From: Nitrospira lenta | Lineage (GTDB): Bacteria > Nitrospirota > Nitrospiria > Nitrospirales > Nitrospiraceae | Direction: 5' to 3' | Assembly: GCA_945865525.1 (NCBI GenBank) | Contig: CAMBDY010000010.1 | Location: forward strand, 16,645-80,644 | Length of the DNA: 64,000 bases | Part shown: piece by piece, positions 1 through 9,952 of the stretch | Position numbering within the stretch: position 1 is the first letter of the stretch | How the letters are laid out: each line of letters opens with the position of its first letter | Translations under genes and position numbers: made by a program | The notes under the pieces: generated by a model | What the model was told of the DNA's origin: nothing | Databases searched by the model: none | The model's input: only the letters and a program-made list of their open reading frames with translations

Positions 1-1536
1 CTGCACCCGGCGCAGCGAGTACAGCCTTGCGCTGGACGTTGGCGTACTATCGAAAAACAACAACGACACGGCCCCAGTCATGGGGTCCACGACTCCCCGT
101 CCTGTAATCGAGAGATAAACCACGGTGGTCAGATCCACATGCATCGGTAGCCACTCCTCCAAGACCTCTGCTACATCGCTCTTAAGAGCATGGGCATCCA
201 GGAGTGTGCGCACGCGCTCGTGAGGAATGCCTCCAACCGATGTGAGATAGCGGGCCATGGCCTCCGCATCCCGTGCGGCATACTTCACCCTAGCCAGGCC
301 GCTCTCCCGAAACTGCCCCACCCCGATGACGATGCCGATGGCCTTCGGCTGCTTGAGCAGGCCAACCCACTTCGGTAGATCATCAACATCCACCGGCTGC
401 GCTTGAGCCTCCTTCACGGACTCAGGCTTCATGGCCACCAGAAACTTCTTGGTATTGGGCAACTGGACGGTCGAGGACCCAGCCCGCAGGGTCAGCGTCA
501 ACTCCCCCTGCACTACCTCTTTGACCAAGCCAACCTTACCGTCCACCGTCATATGCTTGACCTCGCCTGGCTGTAAATCGCCGATGAAAATCTGTTCGGG
601 GATCCGCTCGATCAAGGGTGGCCTGGTGGTCACAAGCAATTCGACCGCCTTGGCAATTCCTGGCCCATCATTTTTGACTTCCAACTCAATCGCGATGGCT
701 TCCCCGCTATGAACTACCTGATTGCGGTTCTCGTCACGAATGATCGCCCGGAATATCACCTTGGCAGACTCATCCAATGGAACCCGCGCAGCGCCTGGTA
801 CGGCTGATTGCAGCGCAACTGGCTTGGGCGCAGCAACGGAAATCCCGCTGGCTGCTACAGGAGAGCGAGGAGGAGCGGCCATCGCAGCAGCCTGGACGCC
901 ACCAGCCTTCCGGGCATCTGCTGCATTGAGGATCTTGCTCGATGTCCCCAGTTGCTTAGCCATGCCGTCCGTCACGAGACCGAAGGCCTCTTGGACAACC
1001 TTGTCTAGCCCCTTCACTTCGCAGGACGAAGCTGTAACATCGACGTCGCCGCGACCGATACTTTGGATTTTTTTCCTGTGCAGGACCGTGCCATCGGCAG
1101 CGGTGTAGGCAAAGTCTAATCCTACTGTGATGGTGGCTGGATAGCTTCTGTTAGCCTGTTGCACAATCGCTAGATCGAGATTGATCATACCCAGTACGAT
1201 ATCAACATAGCCATCGGGCATAGACGAGGAAGCAACCTCGCCTGTCAGGACCTTTTTGAAAACGCGGGAGATTTTCTGTTTAAGCGCGTCCTCTAATGGC
1301 GCAACGAGTGACAAGGATTGCGGCTGACCGCAGGCATCCTGATAGGAAAGCTGGGCTCCAGCGATGCTAGGATCCGTGCGAAGCTGAACGGTCAGGGGGA
1401 GATTATCGCCGGTGGTCAGGCCGTTTCGACCTGGGAAGAGCGAGCAGCTCGTCAACATCGCAATACAAAACCACGCCCCACCCCATGAGGCGGCACGTAA
1501 GAGAACGGATGGTCGTGTTGAATTAATCACATGCAT
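1..1536 (-). CDS. Putative lipoprotein, 3' end beyond left edge
   Basis: Not in ORF track (no stop in window). Manual reverse translation of sampled stretches is open: MHVINSTRPSVLLRAASWGGAWFCIAMLTSCSLFPGRNGLTTGDNLPLTVQLRTDPS..., with a signal peptide and lipobox LTSC; frame also open at the left edge (..LFFDSTPTSARLYSLRRVQ). Confidence 0.75.
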   Translation of the reverse strand, partial: MHVINSTRPSVLLRAASWGGAWFCIAMLTSCSLFPGRNGLTTGDNLPLTVQLRTDPSIAGAQLSYQDACGQPQSLSLVAPLEDALKQKISRVFKKVLTGEVASSSMPDGYVDIVLGMINLDLAIVQQANRSYPATITVGLDFAYTAADGTVLHRKKIQSIGRGDVDVTASSCEVKGLDKVVQEAFGLVTDGMAKQLGTSSKILNAADARKAGGVQAAAMAAPPRSPVAASGISVAAPKPVALQSAVPGAARVPLDESAKVIFRAIIRDENRNQVVHSGEAIAIELEVKNDGPGIAKAVELLVTTRPPLIERIPEQIFIGDLQPGEVKHMTVDGKVGLVKEVVQGELTLTLRAGSSTVQLPNTKKFLVAMKPESVKEAQAQPVDVDDLPKWVGLLKQPKAIGIVIGVGQFRESGLARVKYAARDAEAMARYLTSVGGIPHERVRTLLDAHALKSDVAEVLEEWLPMHVDLTTVVYLSITGRGVVDPMTGAVSLLFFDSTPTSSARLYSLRRVQ

Positions 1537-1747
1537 CACATGCTTATACAAAAAATCAGTCAACCAGCACAACCCGCCGAACCAAATGACGAGACGAGCT
1601 AGACTGGCTCGGCGAACGACAGAAAGCGGGGTCGAGGGTCGATGTTTTCAACACGTCGTTCTGGTCGCGCCTTTCGTGTATATCTCGTGCGGCGCACCAG
1701 TGGCTCCACAATTGACAGCCCCGCACCCCTCGGCTAAGTTCACATCC

Positions 1748-2635
1748 ATGATTCAATCTTCTTCACCGGCGTCAAGGCCGCAACTTTCCAAGTCTGCCGT
1801 CAGCCGGCTCATTCGCCTTCAGAACCAGACTGGAACCTGGCTGCTCCTGCTCCCAACCCTCTGGTCATTAGTCTTGGCCGCTCGCGGACTACCGCCCCTT
1901 CACTTGCTGGCCATCTTCGCCGCAGGGTCTTTCGTAATGCGCAGTGCGGGAGTTGTGTTGAACGATTTGGCGGATCGCTCGTTTGACCGGCAGGTGACGC
2001 GCACACTAATGCGGCCCCTCGCCTCCGGCGAACTCAGCACCACCCATGCCCTGCTGGTCCTCGGATTCTTTCTCGCTCTGGCTGGCCTGCTCGTGCGACT
2101 GCTGGACCCGCTGACAATCCTTCTGAGTCCCATTGCCGTCCTCCTGGCGGCCCTCTACCCCTTTGCGAAACGAGTCATCCACATTCCCCAAGCCATGCTG
2201 GGCATCGCCTTCGGCTGGGGCACCATCATGGCCTGGGCCGCCTCACGGGGGTCCCTTGGCGCCCCTGCCTGGTGCCTCTTTGCCGCGACAGTCTGCTGGG
2301 CCATCGGATACGATACAATCTACGCCCTACAAGACAAAGAGGACGATCGCCGGATTGGCGTGAAATCTTCGGCTCTGCTGTTCGGCTCATCCACCTGGAT
2401 CGCCGTCGGCACAAGCCTCTGCACGATGTTGCTGCTGCTGGGACTGGCTGGCTGGCTGACCCAGATCGGTTGGGCCTACTATGCCACGCTGGTTCCTGTA
2501 GGAGGCTGGTGTCTGAGGCAAGCCGGACAGATCAGGGGGGCCGTCTCAGCCCCTACCGCTTTCCACATGTTTCAACAACATGTGTGGGTAGGAGCCGTGG
2601 TCTTAATTGGAATGATTGCGGGATTTATCTTCTGA
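1748..2635 (+). CDS. UbiA-family prenyltransferase (4-hydroxybenzoate polyprenyltransferase-like)
   Basis: Polytopic protein with NDLADRSFDRQVTRTLMRPLASG (NDxxD-type motif) and a second DKEDD motif; start moved to ATG at 1748 (MIQSSSPAS). Confidence 0.85.
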   Translation: MIQSSSPASRPQLSKSAVSRLIRLQNQTGTWLLLLPTLWSLVLAARGLPPLHLLAIFAAGSFVMRSAGVVLNDLADRSFDRQVTRTLMRPLASGELSTTHALLVLGFFLALAGLLVRLLDPLTILLSPIAVLLAALYPFAKRVIHIPQAMLGIAFGWGTIMAWAASRGSLGAPAWCLFAATVCWAIGYDTIYALQDKEDDRRIGVKSSALLFGSSTWIAVGTSLCTMLLLLGLAGWLTQIGWAYYATLVPVGGWCLRQAGQIRGAVSAPTAFHMFQQHVWVGAVVLIGMIAGFIF

Positions 2636-3655
2636 TCAACCGGCTGGCTTTTGGATTGGGGCATCCGGCTTTGGCGCACGCAACGTACCCAAATACATCG
2701 TCACGGCCTTGGCTTCGTCATCGCTGAGCCCAAGTGCCGGCATTCTAGTTTGCGGCTTCATCGCCTGAGGATTTTTTATCCAGCGGTAAACCCAGGTCCC
2801 GTTCAAACGGAATCCTGCCCGATCGAGCGCTGGGCCGACCTTGCCGCCCTCTGCACCTATGCTATGGCAGGCGTTACAACCGTACTTGTTCGAATAGAGA
2901 CGTTTCCCGCGTTCCACCATCTCCGCTACCTGCTCTGGCTTTACGGTCAGGTCCGGTCTGGTAACGTTCACGCCTTTTCCAGGTCTGGTGACGAAATTGG
3001 TGACGAACGCCTGGGCCACGTTGAGTTCCTTTTTCGCTTGGACCATGACTGCCAGTTCTTTGGCGTAGGTGGAGTCGTCAGCTTCAACGTCATTAACGTT
3101 TAACTCTTTGGCCTTCTGTTCGGCGTCGTCATTCGCCTTCTTTTCGGCCACCTCATAGGCCTGCGTGGCCTGGTCTGACTTACTCTGCGCCGCTTGAAGG
3201 GCTGCTGCCAGCTCTTTCTTTCGTTCCTCGACTTTGAACTCCAGCTTCATTCCGTGGAGGCCACGAACGTAGCCGACAATCGCCCAGATCTCGTCTTCCG
3301 ACAGGGTGTACTTGAGGCTCGGCATGGTGGGTACGGCGAACTCGTCATCGCCGATCTTATCGCCACCGGGACTTGTGTCCTTCATGTCGCGGTAAATCGT
3401 ATAAAAAATCTCTTCGTCCTTGAAGGTGCCCATCTCCGACTTATTCGAGAGATCTTTGGGCTTCGGATCCGGCATCGACGACCAATTGAACCCTTCGTTC
3501 TGACGACCATTCTCACCATGGCAATGCATGCAATAGTGACTGTAGAGTGCACGCCCCTTCTGCTGCTGCTCGCTAGCGCAGCCACCGGCCATCATGGCCC
3601 ATACGCCGATCAATCCACCCACTGTTCCTAGTGCAAAGAGCCGAGCCACTTTCAT
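2636..3655 (-). CDS. Diheme cytochrome c (lipoprotein-like)
   Basis: Two CxxCH motifs (CMHCH, CNACH) separated by a charged helical linker; start MKVARLFALG with a signal peptide/GGC; 4-nt overlap with upstream gene. Confidence 0.85.
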   Translation of the reverse strand: MKVARLFALGTVGGLIGVWAMMAGGCASEQQQKGRALYSHYCMHCHGENGRQNEGFNWSSMPDPKPKDLSNKSEMGTFKDEEIFYTIYRDMKDTSPGGDKIGDDEFAVPTMPSLKYTLSEDEIWAIVGYVRGLHGMKLEFKVEERKKELAAALQAAQSKSDQATQAYEVAEKKANDDAEQKAKELNVNDVEADDSTYAKELAVMVQAKKELNVAQAFVTNFVTRPGKGVNVTRPDLTVKPEQVAEMVERGKRLYSNKYGCNACHSIGAEGGKVGPALDRAGFRLNGTWVYRWIKNPQAMKPQTRMPALGLSDDEAKAVTMYLGTLRAPKPDAPIQKPAG

Positions 3656-4479
3656 GCTGATTGCCCTTTCTTTAGCTTGCGGATCAGAATGAACTGAAAT
3701 CCAAAAGCCAAGCCCACGGCGAGAGCTGCGTAGTAATAACCAGAGTAGTCCGGTGGGGCTTCTGCACGGAAATACCACCAGGACGAGATCGCCTTTTGCG
3801 ACCCCTTTTCTTTCAGCTCACCGCTTATATCCTTCTTCCCGTCCCAGACAGCGAAGGCGATATTAATAAAACCACCCGTCTTGATCTGTGTATCTTCCTC
3901 CGGATGTTCGGTGGCGAGTGGCCGGGTGAAGAGCACTTTCCAGGTGCCGTTGGCATAGGCGCCCTTGGCTTTCACGTCCTGGTGCGTCTGCACGCTAAGC
4001 GTGCCGAAGCCCTTGGCATTCATGTCCATGCCTTTGGCGTCTTTGTTCTTCCAATACCAGATATTGACCGGACCGCCTTCCACCTGGGCCATTGGCTGAC
4101 CATGCGCAAAGTGGGCTTTCTTATCCCCCACCATGAATTCAATGGCAGCCGCATCGTCAGGATCTTCCGAGGGATCGGCATATTCCAGGAGGATGGTGAC
4201 GTTCGTCCCGTCATGCAGAGCCCGCACGCTCAAGTCACGGACCGTCGCTTCCAGAATGCGGGTTGGCCAATGAACTTGCGGGGACATCGGAAAGGTAGCT
4301 GGAGCTACGCTGCTCCAGACCGCGGCATTTGGATCATCGGCCGGCAAGAGGCCCTTTACCATCTGGGCGCGCACGGCAATGCTCTCTTGAGCTGCAACGG
4401 GCTCCACAGCCAAGAATCCCATAACCAGCAATACCCCGCCAATGACGCCCGTGGCGATTTCACTCACTCCATGCTTCAT
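3652..4479 (-). CDS. Ethylbenzene-dehydrogenase/type II DMSO reductase gamma-like (NxrC-like) heme b protein with C-terminal TM anchor
   Basis: N-terminal signal peptide, gamma-subunit-like beta domain (ILLEYADPSEDP...AAIEFMVG...PVNIWYWKN...GTWKVLFTRPL...INIAFAVWDG), C-terminal TM helix. Confidence 0.7.
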   Translation of the reverse strand: MKHGVSEIATGVIGGVLLVMGFLAVEPVAAQESIAVRAQMVKGLLPADDPNAAVWSSVAPATFPMSPQVHWPTRILEATVRDLSVRALHDGTNVTILLEYADPSEDPDDAAAIEFMVGDKKAHFAHGQPMAQVEGGPVNIWYWKNKDAKGMDMNAKGFGTLSVQTHQDVKAKGAYANGTWKVLFTRPLATEHPEEDTQIKTGGFINIAFAVWDGKKDISGELKEKGSQKAISSWWYFRAEAPPDYSGYYYAALAVGLAFGFQFILIRKLKKGQSA

Positions 4480-4606
4480 ACGTTTCGTCCTCTCTCTACT
4501 CTACTCACATCTCAGAGGATGGGCCACTGCGTCTTCACTTGCGTTTACCGAGCGCCTGCACGCATGCGCAGTGCGCGAGCACAAAGGCCTAAGGGCCTAC
4601 CCGCGC

Positions 4607-5326
4607 CTACTCCCAGGTCCTGGGAGATTGATGCGCGCCATCATACTCGCCCATGATGATTTTCCAGATCCACTCGTCAGGGAGCTCAACTTCCCAGCGC
4701 GGCATCGCAGACTTCCATGGCATACCCTCGATCGGGAGGCCCACGCCACCCTTCTTGATGCGCCAGAAAAGATAACTTTCCTGAAGCATAGCAATTGTCG
4801 TGGGGTCGGAGAAGTTGGCGGGAGGAGGATTGAATCCTCTGGAGGCTGGGCCCTTCCCGTCGAAATTTCCTCCGTGGCAAGGAGAACAGAATGCAGCATA
4901 GAAGCCCTTCCCCTGCTGAATCGCATCCGGCGTCTTGGCGATAGGATTCGACAAGCCGGTGTACTCGCCTGGCGGAGCCGGATGGATCGTCCGATTTTCG
5001 GCAGGCGGTGCCGCACTGATTGCCGTGCTATTGTAGGTCTGCCAGCCGACGATCAGAGGGAGCAGCAAGAGCACTCCGTACCGGAGTACTTGCAAATTAC
5101 CGATGTTCTCTCCGGTCAGGAACCGCTGGATCGGACCCCAGAAGGCGTCTTTAGACTCTCCGCTCAAGGTCGCGAAGATCACAATACCCGACGTCGTCAA
5201 CATCAGATACAGAAAGATCAGACTGGCGGGCAACGGTGCCGAGCCAGGTATATTGGGCACAGCGAACTTTAAAATCGCATAGACAATCCCGATCAAGATG
5301 ACCGGCTTAAGCAACGGACCCCCCAT
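4607..5326 (-). CDS. Membrane-anchored monoheme cytochrome c
   Basis: N-terminal TM helices followed by CSPCHGG heme motif and cytochrome c fold. Confidence 0.85.
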   Translation of the reverse strand: MGGPLLKPVILIGIVYAILKFAVPNIPGSAPLPASLIFLYLMLTTSGIVIFATLSGESKDAFWGPIQRFLTGENIGNLQVLRYGVLLLLPLIVGWQTYNSTAISAAPPAENRTIHPAPPGEYTGLSNPIAKTPDAIQQGKGFYAAFCSPCHGGNFDGKGPASRGFNPPPANFSDPTTIAMLQESYLFWRIKKGGVGLPIEGMPWKSAMPRWEVELPDEWIWKIIMGEYDGAHQSPRTWE

Positions 5327-5335
5327 ACGTTCCTC

Positions 5336-5959
5336 CTAGTGCGCTTGCACCACGTCCACTGGACCGGACTGAGCGACCTTCACCGGGGCGACTAGCGTCT
5401 GCCCCGGCACTTCGAGTTCAGCGACATTGACAGAAATCGGCTCCCCGCTCATTTGCTGCAGGAAAGCGATGACCGACAGAATTTCATTCTTGGACAGCCC
5501 AATTGGGTTCTTATTGATGTATGGCATCCGGGCCGGATATTCCTTTGGCTGGCCTCCGTGGCGATAGTCAAGATAGATGTAGGCCTGGGGCTGCGTCAAA
5601 CTTTCAAAGAGAAACTCGCGGCTCAGCTTAGCGCCGATTCCTTTCAAGTCGGGGCAGCGGGCTGATTCGCTGGGCCCAATGGTATGACACAGCGCGCATT
5701 GGCCCTTACTAAAGAAAATTTTCTGCCCGATTGCCGCCATGTCGGTCGGTGTTTTCACCGTGGCAATGTCGAACTTCTCCTCGATCGGCGGCAGGGATGC
5801 CATCTGCGGTACCGACAGCGCGACGAGGGTGAAGAGGCCGAGGACGATCCCAACGAATCCGATGACCCGGGCGAACTGCGCTCGAATCAGAAGCAGAATG
5901 AGGGTACCGCTCCCCACAATCATCAGACCGATCAACTGCAATGTAGCAACTTCGCTCAT
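5336..5959 (-). CDS. Membrane-anchored monoheme cytochrome c
   Basis: Two N-terminal TM helices, CALCH heme motif. Confidence 0.85.
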   Translation of the reverse strand: MSEVATLQLIGLMIVGSGTLILLLIRAQFARVIGFVGIVLGLFTLVALSVPQMASLPPIEEKFDIATVKTPTDMAAIGQKIFFSKGQCALCHTIGPSESARCPDLKGIGAKLSREFLFESLTQPQAYIYLDYRHGGQPKEYPARMPYINKNPIGLSKNEILSVIAFLQQMSGEPISVNVAELEVPGQTLVAPVKVAQSGPVDVVQAH

Positions 5960-5986
5960 AAGACTCCTCTTGCGAAATCGATCGCC

Positions 5987-7765
5987 TCAGCTATGCGGCG
6001 CCTTCGCCTTATCGCTCATCGTGGCCACCCAGAAGATAAACGCAGTAATCATGCAGAAAATAAATGTGTTCAAAGCCATGATCGCCGCGGCATACCCGAG
6101 CGCCGGCGAAAACGCATATGGCGAGGAATCCCGCATCACACCATAGACATGCCAATGAACGCGCGAGGACGACCTAGCGTAACCCATCAACGTCATGAGC
6201 AGGATGACCATGACCGCATTGAGGACAAGAGCATAGCCGGCGCGAGGCGGCATCTTCCCCCAGACCATTTCCGTCGTAGTTTTGGCACTCTTCAGCAGTA
6301 GAGCCGTCAACGGCGTAATCGTCAGCATGACGAAGAGCACAATCAGCACTTGCGAGGTCGAGAAGTAGTTGATACGGACAATGGCCGGCACAAAGTAGCC
6401 CCAGACGCCCAAGACAACGACGGCGATTCCCGCGAGGACCAGCAGAGAGTTCATAACCGCTTTCGCGGCCTTCGCCCATCCGGCAGTCTCTTCCTTGCCT
6501 GCGCGCCAATACATGATGAAGCTCATAAACGTGACGAGGATCATCAAGTTCGACACCGTCATTTTCGCCGACATGACGCCGAAGACTCCCAACAGCGGAT
6601 GGTGGGTGCCGCCCATCTTTCGCGCTTCTTCCAAGCTCGCCACGAGGGAGTGCGGCGTCATCCAGACACCAAGACACAAAAGCAGAATCAACAACATCGA
6701 CAGCATCGGCTTCCGATACTTCAGCTCGGAACCAGGGATGCGATAGGTGATCCCCAACCAGAAGTAATAATTCGAGCCGAGAAAGAGTACGCCGATGAGC
6801 ATGGCTTGCAAAATAAACAACCAGGAGAGGAAGCCGCCCATGAGCGTGATACCCATCTGCTGGTTGTACTGATAAACTTCACGCATAAGCCAGTAACCGG
6901 CAAAGGGGAGGGGCAAAAGGCCGAATACCCCAATGAAGTTGCCGACGTAGCCCATCCAATCGTAATGATCACGCTCTTCCGCGTTCCTGGCGGACAAGTA
7001 GCGAATCCCAGCATACGCGCCACAAATATACCCGCCCAGCACCACATTCGCGATCAGACGGTGAATGTTCACCGGCCACCAGGTTGGGTTCCAAGTCGCG
7101 GCCCAGGCCCTGGCAAGGTCCGAGCCCTCGGCGAGCACAACTGGACTCGCCTGGAACGTGGCCCAGGAGTTCGGCACGATCATGATGAAAAAGGCAAAGA
7201 AGTTCAGCATGAAACCAAGAAAAATATGAAACTTCTTCTTGCCGCCGTCCTGCATTGCATCCCAGCCATACCAATAGAGGTACAGGGTCGCAGTCTCAAC
7301 CAGGAAGAGTAGGCAATAGACGATGAACGAGGGGAAGAAAATATCGGTGAGGTAGTTCATCAACTTGGGATAGAAGGAAATCAGCAGGAACAACAGAATG
7401 CCGCCGAAGAGCGCGGTCGTGGCATAGGCAGAGGTGAGGAGCTTCGTAAACTCTTTAGCAAGTTTGTCGTAGCGTTTTTCGCCAGTCTTCCAGGCGACAA
7501 CTTCGCACAACCAGGCGAAGATTGGCACGCCCAACACAAACCCTGCGAGCAGCAGATGGAGCTGCGCAACAACCCACACGAGGTTGCGGCTGCCGATGTA
7601 GGGGATATCGCGATACTCGGTTGCGGCGGCTGGTGCGACATCGGCCCCGAAGGCCAGCGCGGGAAGGCTGAGGAGGCCCACGGCCCACAACAGCCCTGAG
7701 AGGGTCCCCCCATGGCCTTTGACGGCCCGGAGAAGTCTCTGAATCCATCCACCCTGTTGTTGCAT
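5987..7765 (-). CDS. Cytochrome bd-like oxidase subunit I (divergent, paralogue 1)
   Basis: Multi-TM protein; QLHLLLAGFVLG, FLVETATLYLYWYGWDAM and HRLIANVVLGG align by eye to CydA regions around H19, E107 and H186. ATG at 7765 preferred over GTG at 7789 because a GAGG-rich RBS precedes it. Confidence 0.75.
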   Translation of the reverse strand: MQQQGGWIQRLLRAVKGHGGTLSGLLWAVGLLSLPALAFGADVAPAAATEYRDIPYIGSRNLVWVVAQLHLLLAGFVLGVPIFAWLCEVVAWKTGEKRYDKLAKEFTKLLTSAYATTALFGGILLFLLISFYPKLMNYLTDIFFPSFIVYCLLFLVETATLYLYWYGWDAMQDGGKKKFHIFLGFMLNFFAFFIMIVPNSWATFQASPVVLAEGSDLARAWAATWNPTWWPVNIHRLIANVVLGGYICGAYAGIRYLSARNAEERDHYDWMGYVGNFIGVFGLLPLPFAGYWLMREVYQYNQQMGITLMGGFLSWLFILQAMLIGVLFLGSNYYFWLGITYRIPGSELKYRKPMLSMLLILLLCLGVWMTPHSLVASLEEARKMGGTHHPLLGVFGVMSAKMTVSNLMILVTFMSFIMYWRAGKEETAGWAKAAKAVMNSLLVLAGIAVVVLGVWGYFVPAIVRINYFSTSQVLIVLFVMLTITPLTALLLKSAKTTTEMVWGKMPPRAGYALVLNAVMVILLMTLMGYARSSSRVHWHVYGVMRDSSPYAFSPALGYAAAIMALNTFIFCMITAFIFWVATMSDKAKAPHS

Positions 7766-7790
7766 GCCCCTCACCTCATCATCTCTCACG

Positions 7791-8807
7791 TTACGGTTTC
7801 TTGGCGACAGGCGGAGCCGGCGCAGTTGCCGCCGGCATTTTCACTGCATTTGTGCCTGCCTTACCATTGCCTTTGCTCTTCTTGGCATTGACCGCGTCGG
7901 CTTCCGCCTTCTGCTGTTCCAGCGCCTCAACTTGCGCGGCAAGCTGCGCCAGCATCTTCTCGTCTTTATTCAGCGTCTCAACCGGTTTCAAAACCTGTGG
8001 CGCCTTCACCTCAGGCTTCTTACAGCATTCATGCGGGTGAGGGGTAAAAACCGGCAAAGACGACCAGAACAGGAGCGACAGGAGCACCGCCCCTCCGGTC
8101 AATGATGCCAACATCAACCCCTGGTCCGCCGGCACCCGCATCAGGTCCCAGCGGGCAATCAACTTTTCATAGCTCTCCGACGCCGGAGCGGCCGACTCCA
8201 CCGTGCCGCGGATGATCCGCCCCACAAGCCACAGACCAGCAATCGACAGACCCAGCAACATTCCTGTGGCTACCGTGCCCCAGAGGACTAGCTCAATACT
8301 GATTTTTTCCGCAATCGGTACGAACTTGAGAAAGTCCATCTCGAACAGGGAGTGGGAAATCTTAATCGCGGTATCCGTCGTGAAACTCACTGCCACCCAG
8401 AGGACCGGCAGAAAGAGGCCACCGACTAGCGCGCATTTCCACCAGAGCGTCAGCCCTAACCCCTCTTGCGGTTCACGCTTGAGCTGTTCGAGAAAAAATG
8501 TGCGGCCCACGACCCCGAGTGCCCAGATATCGATCGGAATCGACAAGAGGAACAGCAATGGAATGCCGACCCCTTCGCCGAGGTGCGACTCCAGACCGAG
8601 AGTAATCGCGGGAAGCGCGAACACGGTGACCGGACTCGCCAAGAGCATCAAGAAGGCGAGACCGATTCTCGTCTCAAAATGGACCATACCCAGCGATAGA
8701 AACAAGAGCACGAACGCCAGCTTGATCGGGAAACCCGTCCAGAAAGCAGGCCAAAGAATGCCAAGCCCGAGCTGCGTGGGACACATTGAGCCGCGTTCGT
8801 TACTCAT
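7791..8807 (-). CDS. Polytopic membrane protein of unknown function in respiratory cluster
   Basis: Several TM segments, HPHECCKK segment, then an Ala/Lys/Pro-rich tail; no family recognised. Confidence 0.75.
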   Translation of the reverse strand: MSNERGSMCPTQLGLGILWPAFWTGFPIKLAFVLLFLSLGMVHFETRIGLAFLMLLASPVTVFALPAITLGLESHLGEGVGIPLLFLLSIPIDIWALGVVGRTFFLEQLKREPQEGLGLTLWWKCALVGGLFLPVLWVAVSFTTDTAIKISHSLFEMDFLKFVPIAEKISIELVLWGTVATGMLLGLSIAGLWLVGRIIRGTVESAAPASESYEKLIARWDLMRVPADQGLMLASLTGGAVLLSLLFWSSLPVFTPHPHECCKKPEVKAPQVLKPVETLNKDEKMLAQLAAQVEALEQQKAEADAVNAKKSKGNGKAGTNAVKMPAATAPAPPVAKKP

Positions 8808-8839
8808 AAGCAGGCCGAGTCCGTTCTACGAGATCGCCA

Positions 8840-9952
8840 CTAATCCAAAAACTCTCGGTTGATAACAGCAGAGATCGTGAAAATCAGGATCGCCGCCATG
8901 ACCACCGCCCATCCGATCAGCGCAACAGGGCGCTTGAAAATATTCCGTTCTGGATCTCGGTCAATGAAGGGCAACGCGGCTAGCAGAGCCATGAAGGCGC
9001 CAGGCAAGGCTATCGCCCCGACAAACTGCCCGAACTCGCCAGAGAACATCTTCAGACGCAGCAGCTGGAACAAGAACAAGAAGTACCACTCCGGCTCCGG
9101 ATGATAATCGCCCGGGTCAGGCGTCGCCTCTTCCAGCAAGACCACCGGCTCCCAGAAGGCCAGGGCACAGATACAGGCAAACACGGTTACCATCCCGACG
9201 ACGTCTTTCCAGATCTGCCGCGGGAAAAAATAGTCGGTCTTCGCCTTCAACTCTGCCGGCGTGCCCCGGAATGGGCCGGCTGGTCCTGCGGCCCTGAAGA
9301 GGAAGAGGTGCAACCCCGCCAACCCCATCAGGGCCGCAGGAAGCACCATCACGTGAATGACAAAAAATCGACTCAATGTCATTTGGCCTGGCGTCGCGCC
9401 TCCCTTGAGGAACCGCGCCATGAAGTCGCCCAGCAAAGGCGTTTTATCCATAATCTCGACGCCGACGGTCGTGGCCCAATAGGCCCGCTGATCCCATGGA
9501 AGCAGATAGCCCGTGAAGCCGAATCCCATGACGATGCCAAAGAGCGCCAGGCCCACCAACCAAATTAGTTCACGCGGCTTCTTATAGGCGCCCCAGAGAA
9601 AGACTTGGGACATATGGGCGAAGACGCAAACCACCATGGCCGTCGACCCCCAAAAATGGTAGCTCAGCAGAAACCAGCCATAGTCGACGTCATGCAGAAT
9701 GTATTGAGTGCTGGCGTAGGCATGGTCGGCGGTGGGCACATAATAGAACATCAGCAGCACACCGGTAATGGCCTGCATAATGAAGATGAATAGCAACGCC
9801 GACCCGAAGACATAGGCCCAACGAGACCCGCCAGGAACGGGTTCATTAAGCATCTTGGCAGCGAGCAGCTTCAGCCCAACTCGCTCATCGACAAAGTCGA
9901 TGATTTTTTCCACGATCGTTGCTGGCGCATGAGGAGAAAGGGGATGGCTCAT
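8840..9952 (-). CDS. Cytochrome b (bc1/b6f type, fused N- and C-terminal domains)
   Basis: ALLFIFIMQAITGVLLMFYYVPTADHAYAS, GYLLPWDQRAYWATTV, PEWYFLFLFQLLR motifs. Confidence 0.92.
   Translation of the reverse strand: MSHPLSPHAPATIVEKIIDFVDERVGLKLLAAKMLNEPVPGGSRWAYVFGSALLFIFIMQAITGVLLMFYYVPTADHAYASTQYILHDVDYGWFLLSYHFWGSTAMVVCVFAHMSQVFLWGAYKKPRELIWLVGLALFGIVMGFGFTGYLLPWDQRAYWATTVGVEIMDKTPLLGDFMARFLKGGATPGQMTLSRFFVIHVMVLPAALMGLAGLHLFLFRAAGPAGPFRGTPAELKAKTDYFFPRQIWKDVVGMVTVFACICALAFWEPVVLLEEATPDPGDYHPEPEWYFLFLFQLLRLKMFSGEFGQFVGAIALPGAFMALLAALPFIDRDPERNIFKRPVALIGWAVVMAAILIFTISAVINREFLD

Noticed and set aside
3652-4479. Assignment as part of a nitrite oxidoreductase operon
   Set aside because: No NxrA or NxrB gene in the window, so only a gamma-like label is supportable.
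3796-5272. Long plus-strand ORFs (286 and 276 aa) antisense to NxrC-like and cytochrome c genes
   Set aside because: Overlap clear coding genes on the other strand and lack recognisable domains.
6350-7312. 320-aa plus-strand ORF antisense to the bd-like gene
   Set aside because: Highly charged, His/Arg/Gln-rich composition typical of antisense frames in GC-rich coding DNA; opposite strand has a convincing membrane protein.
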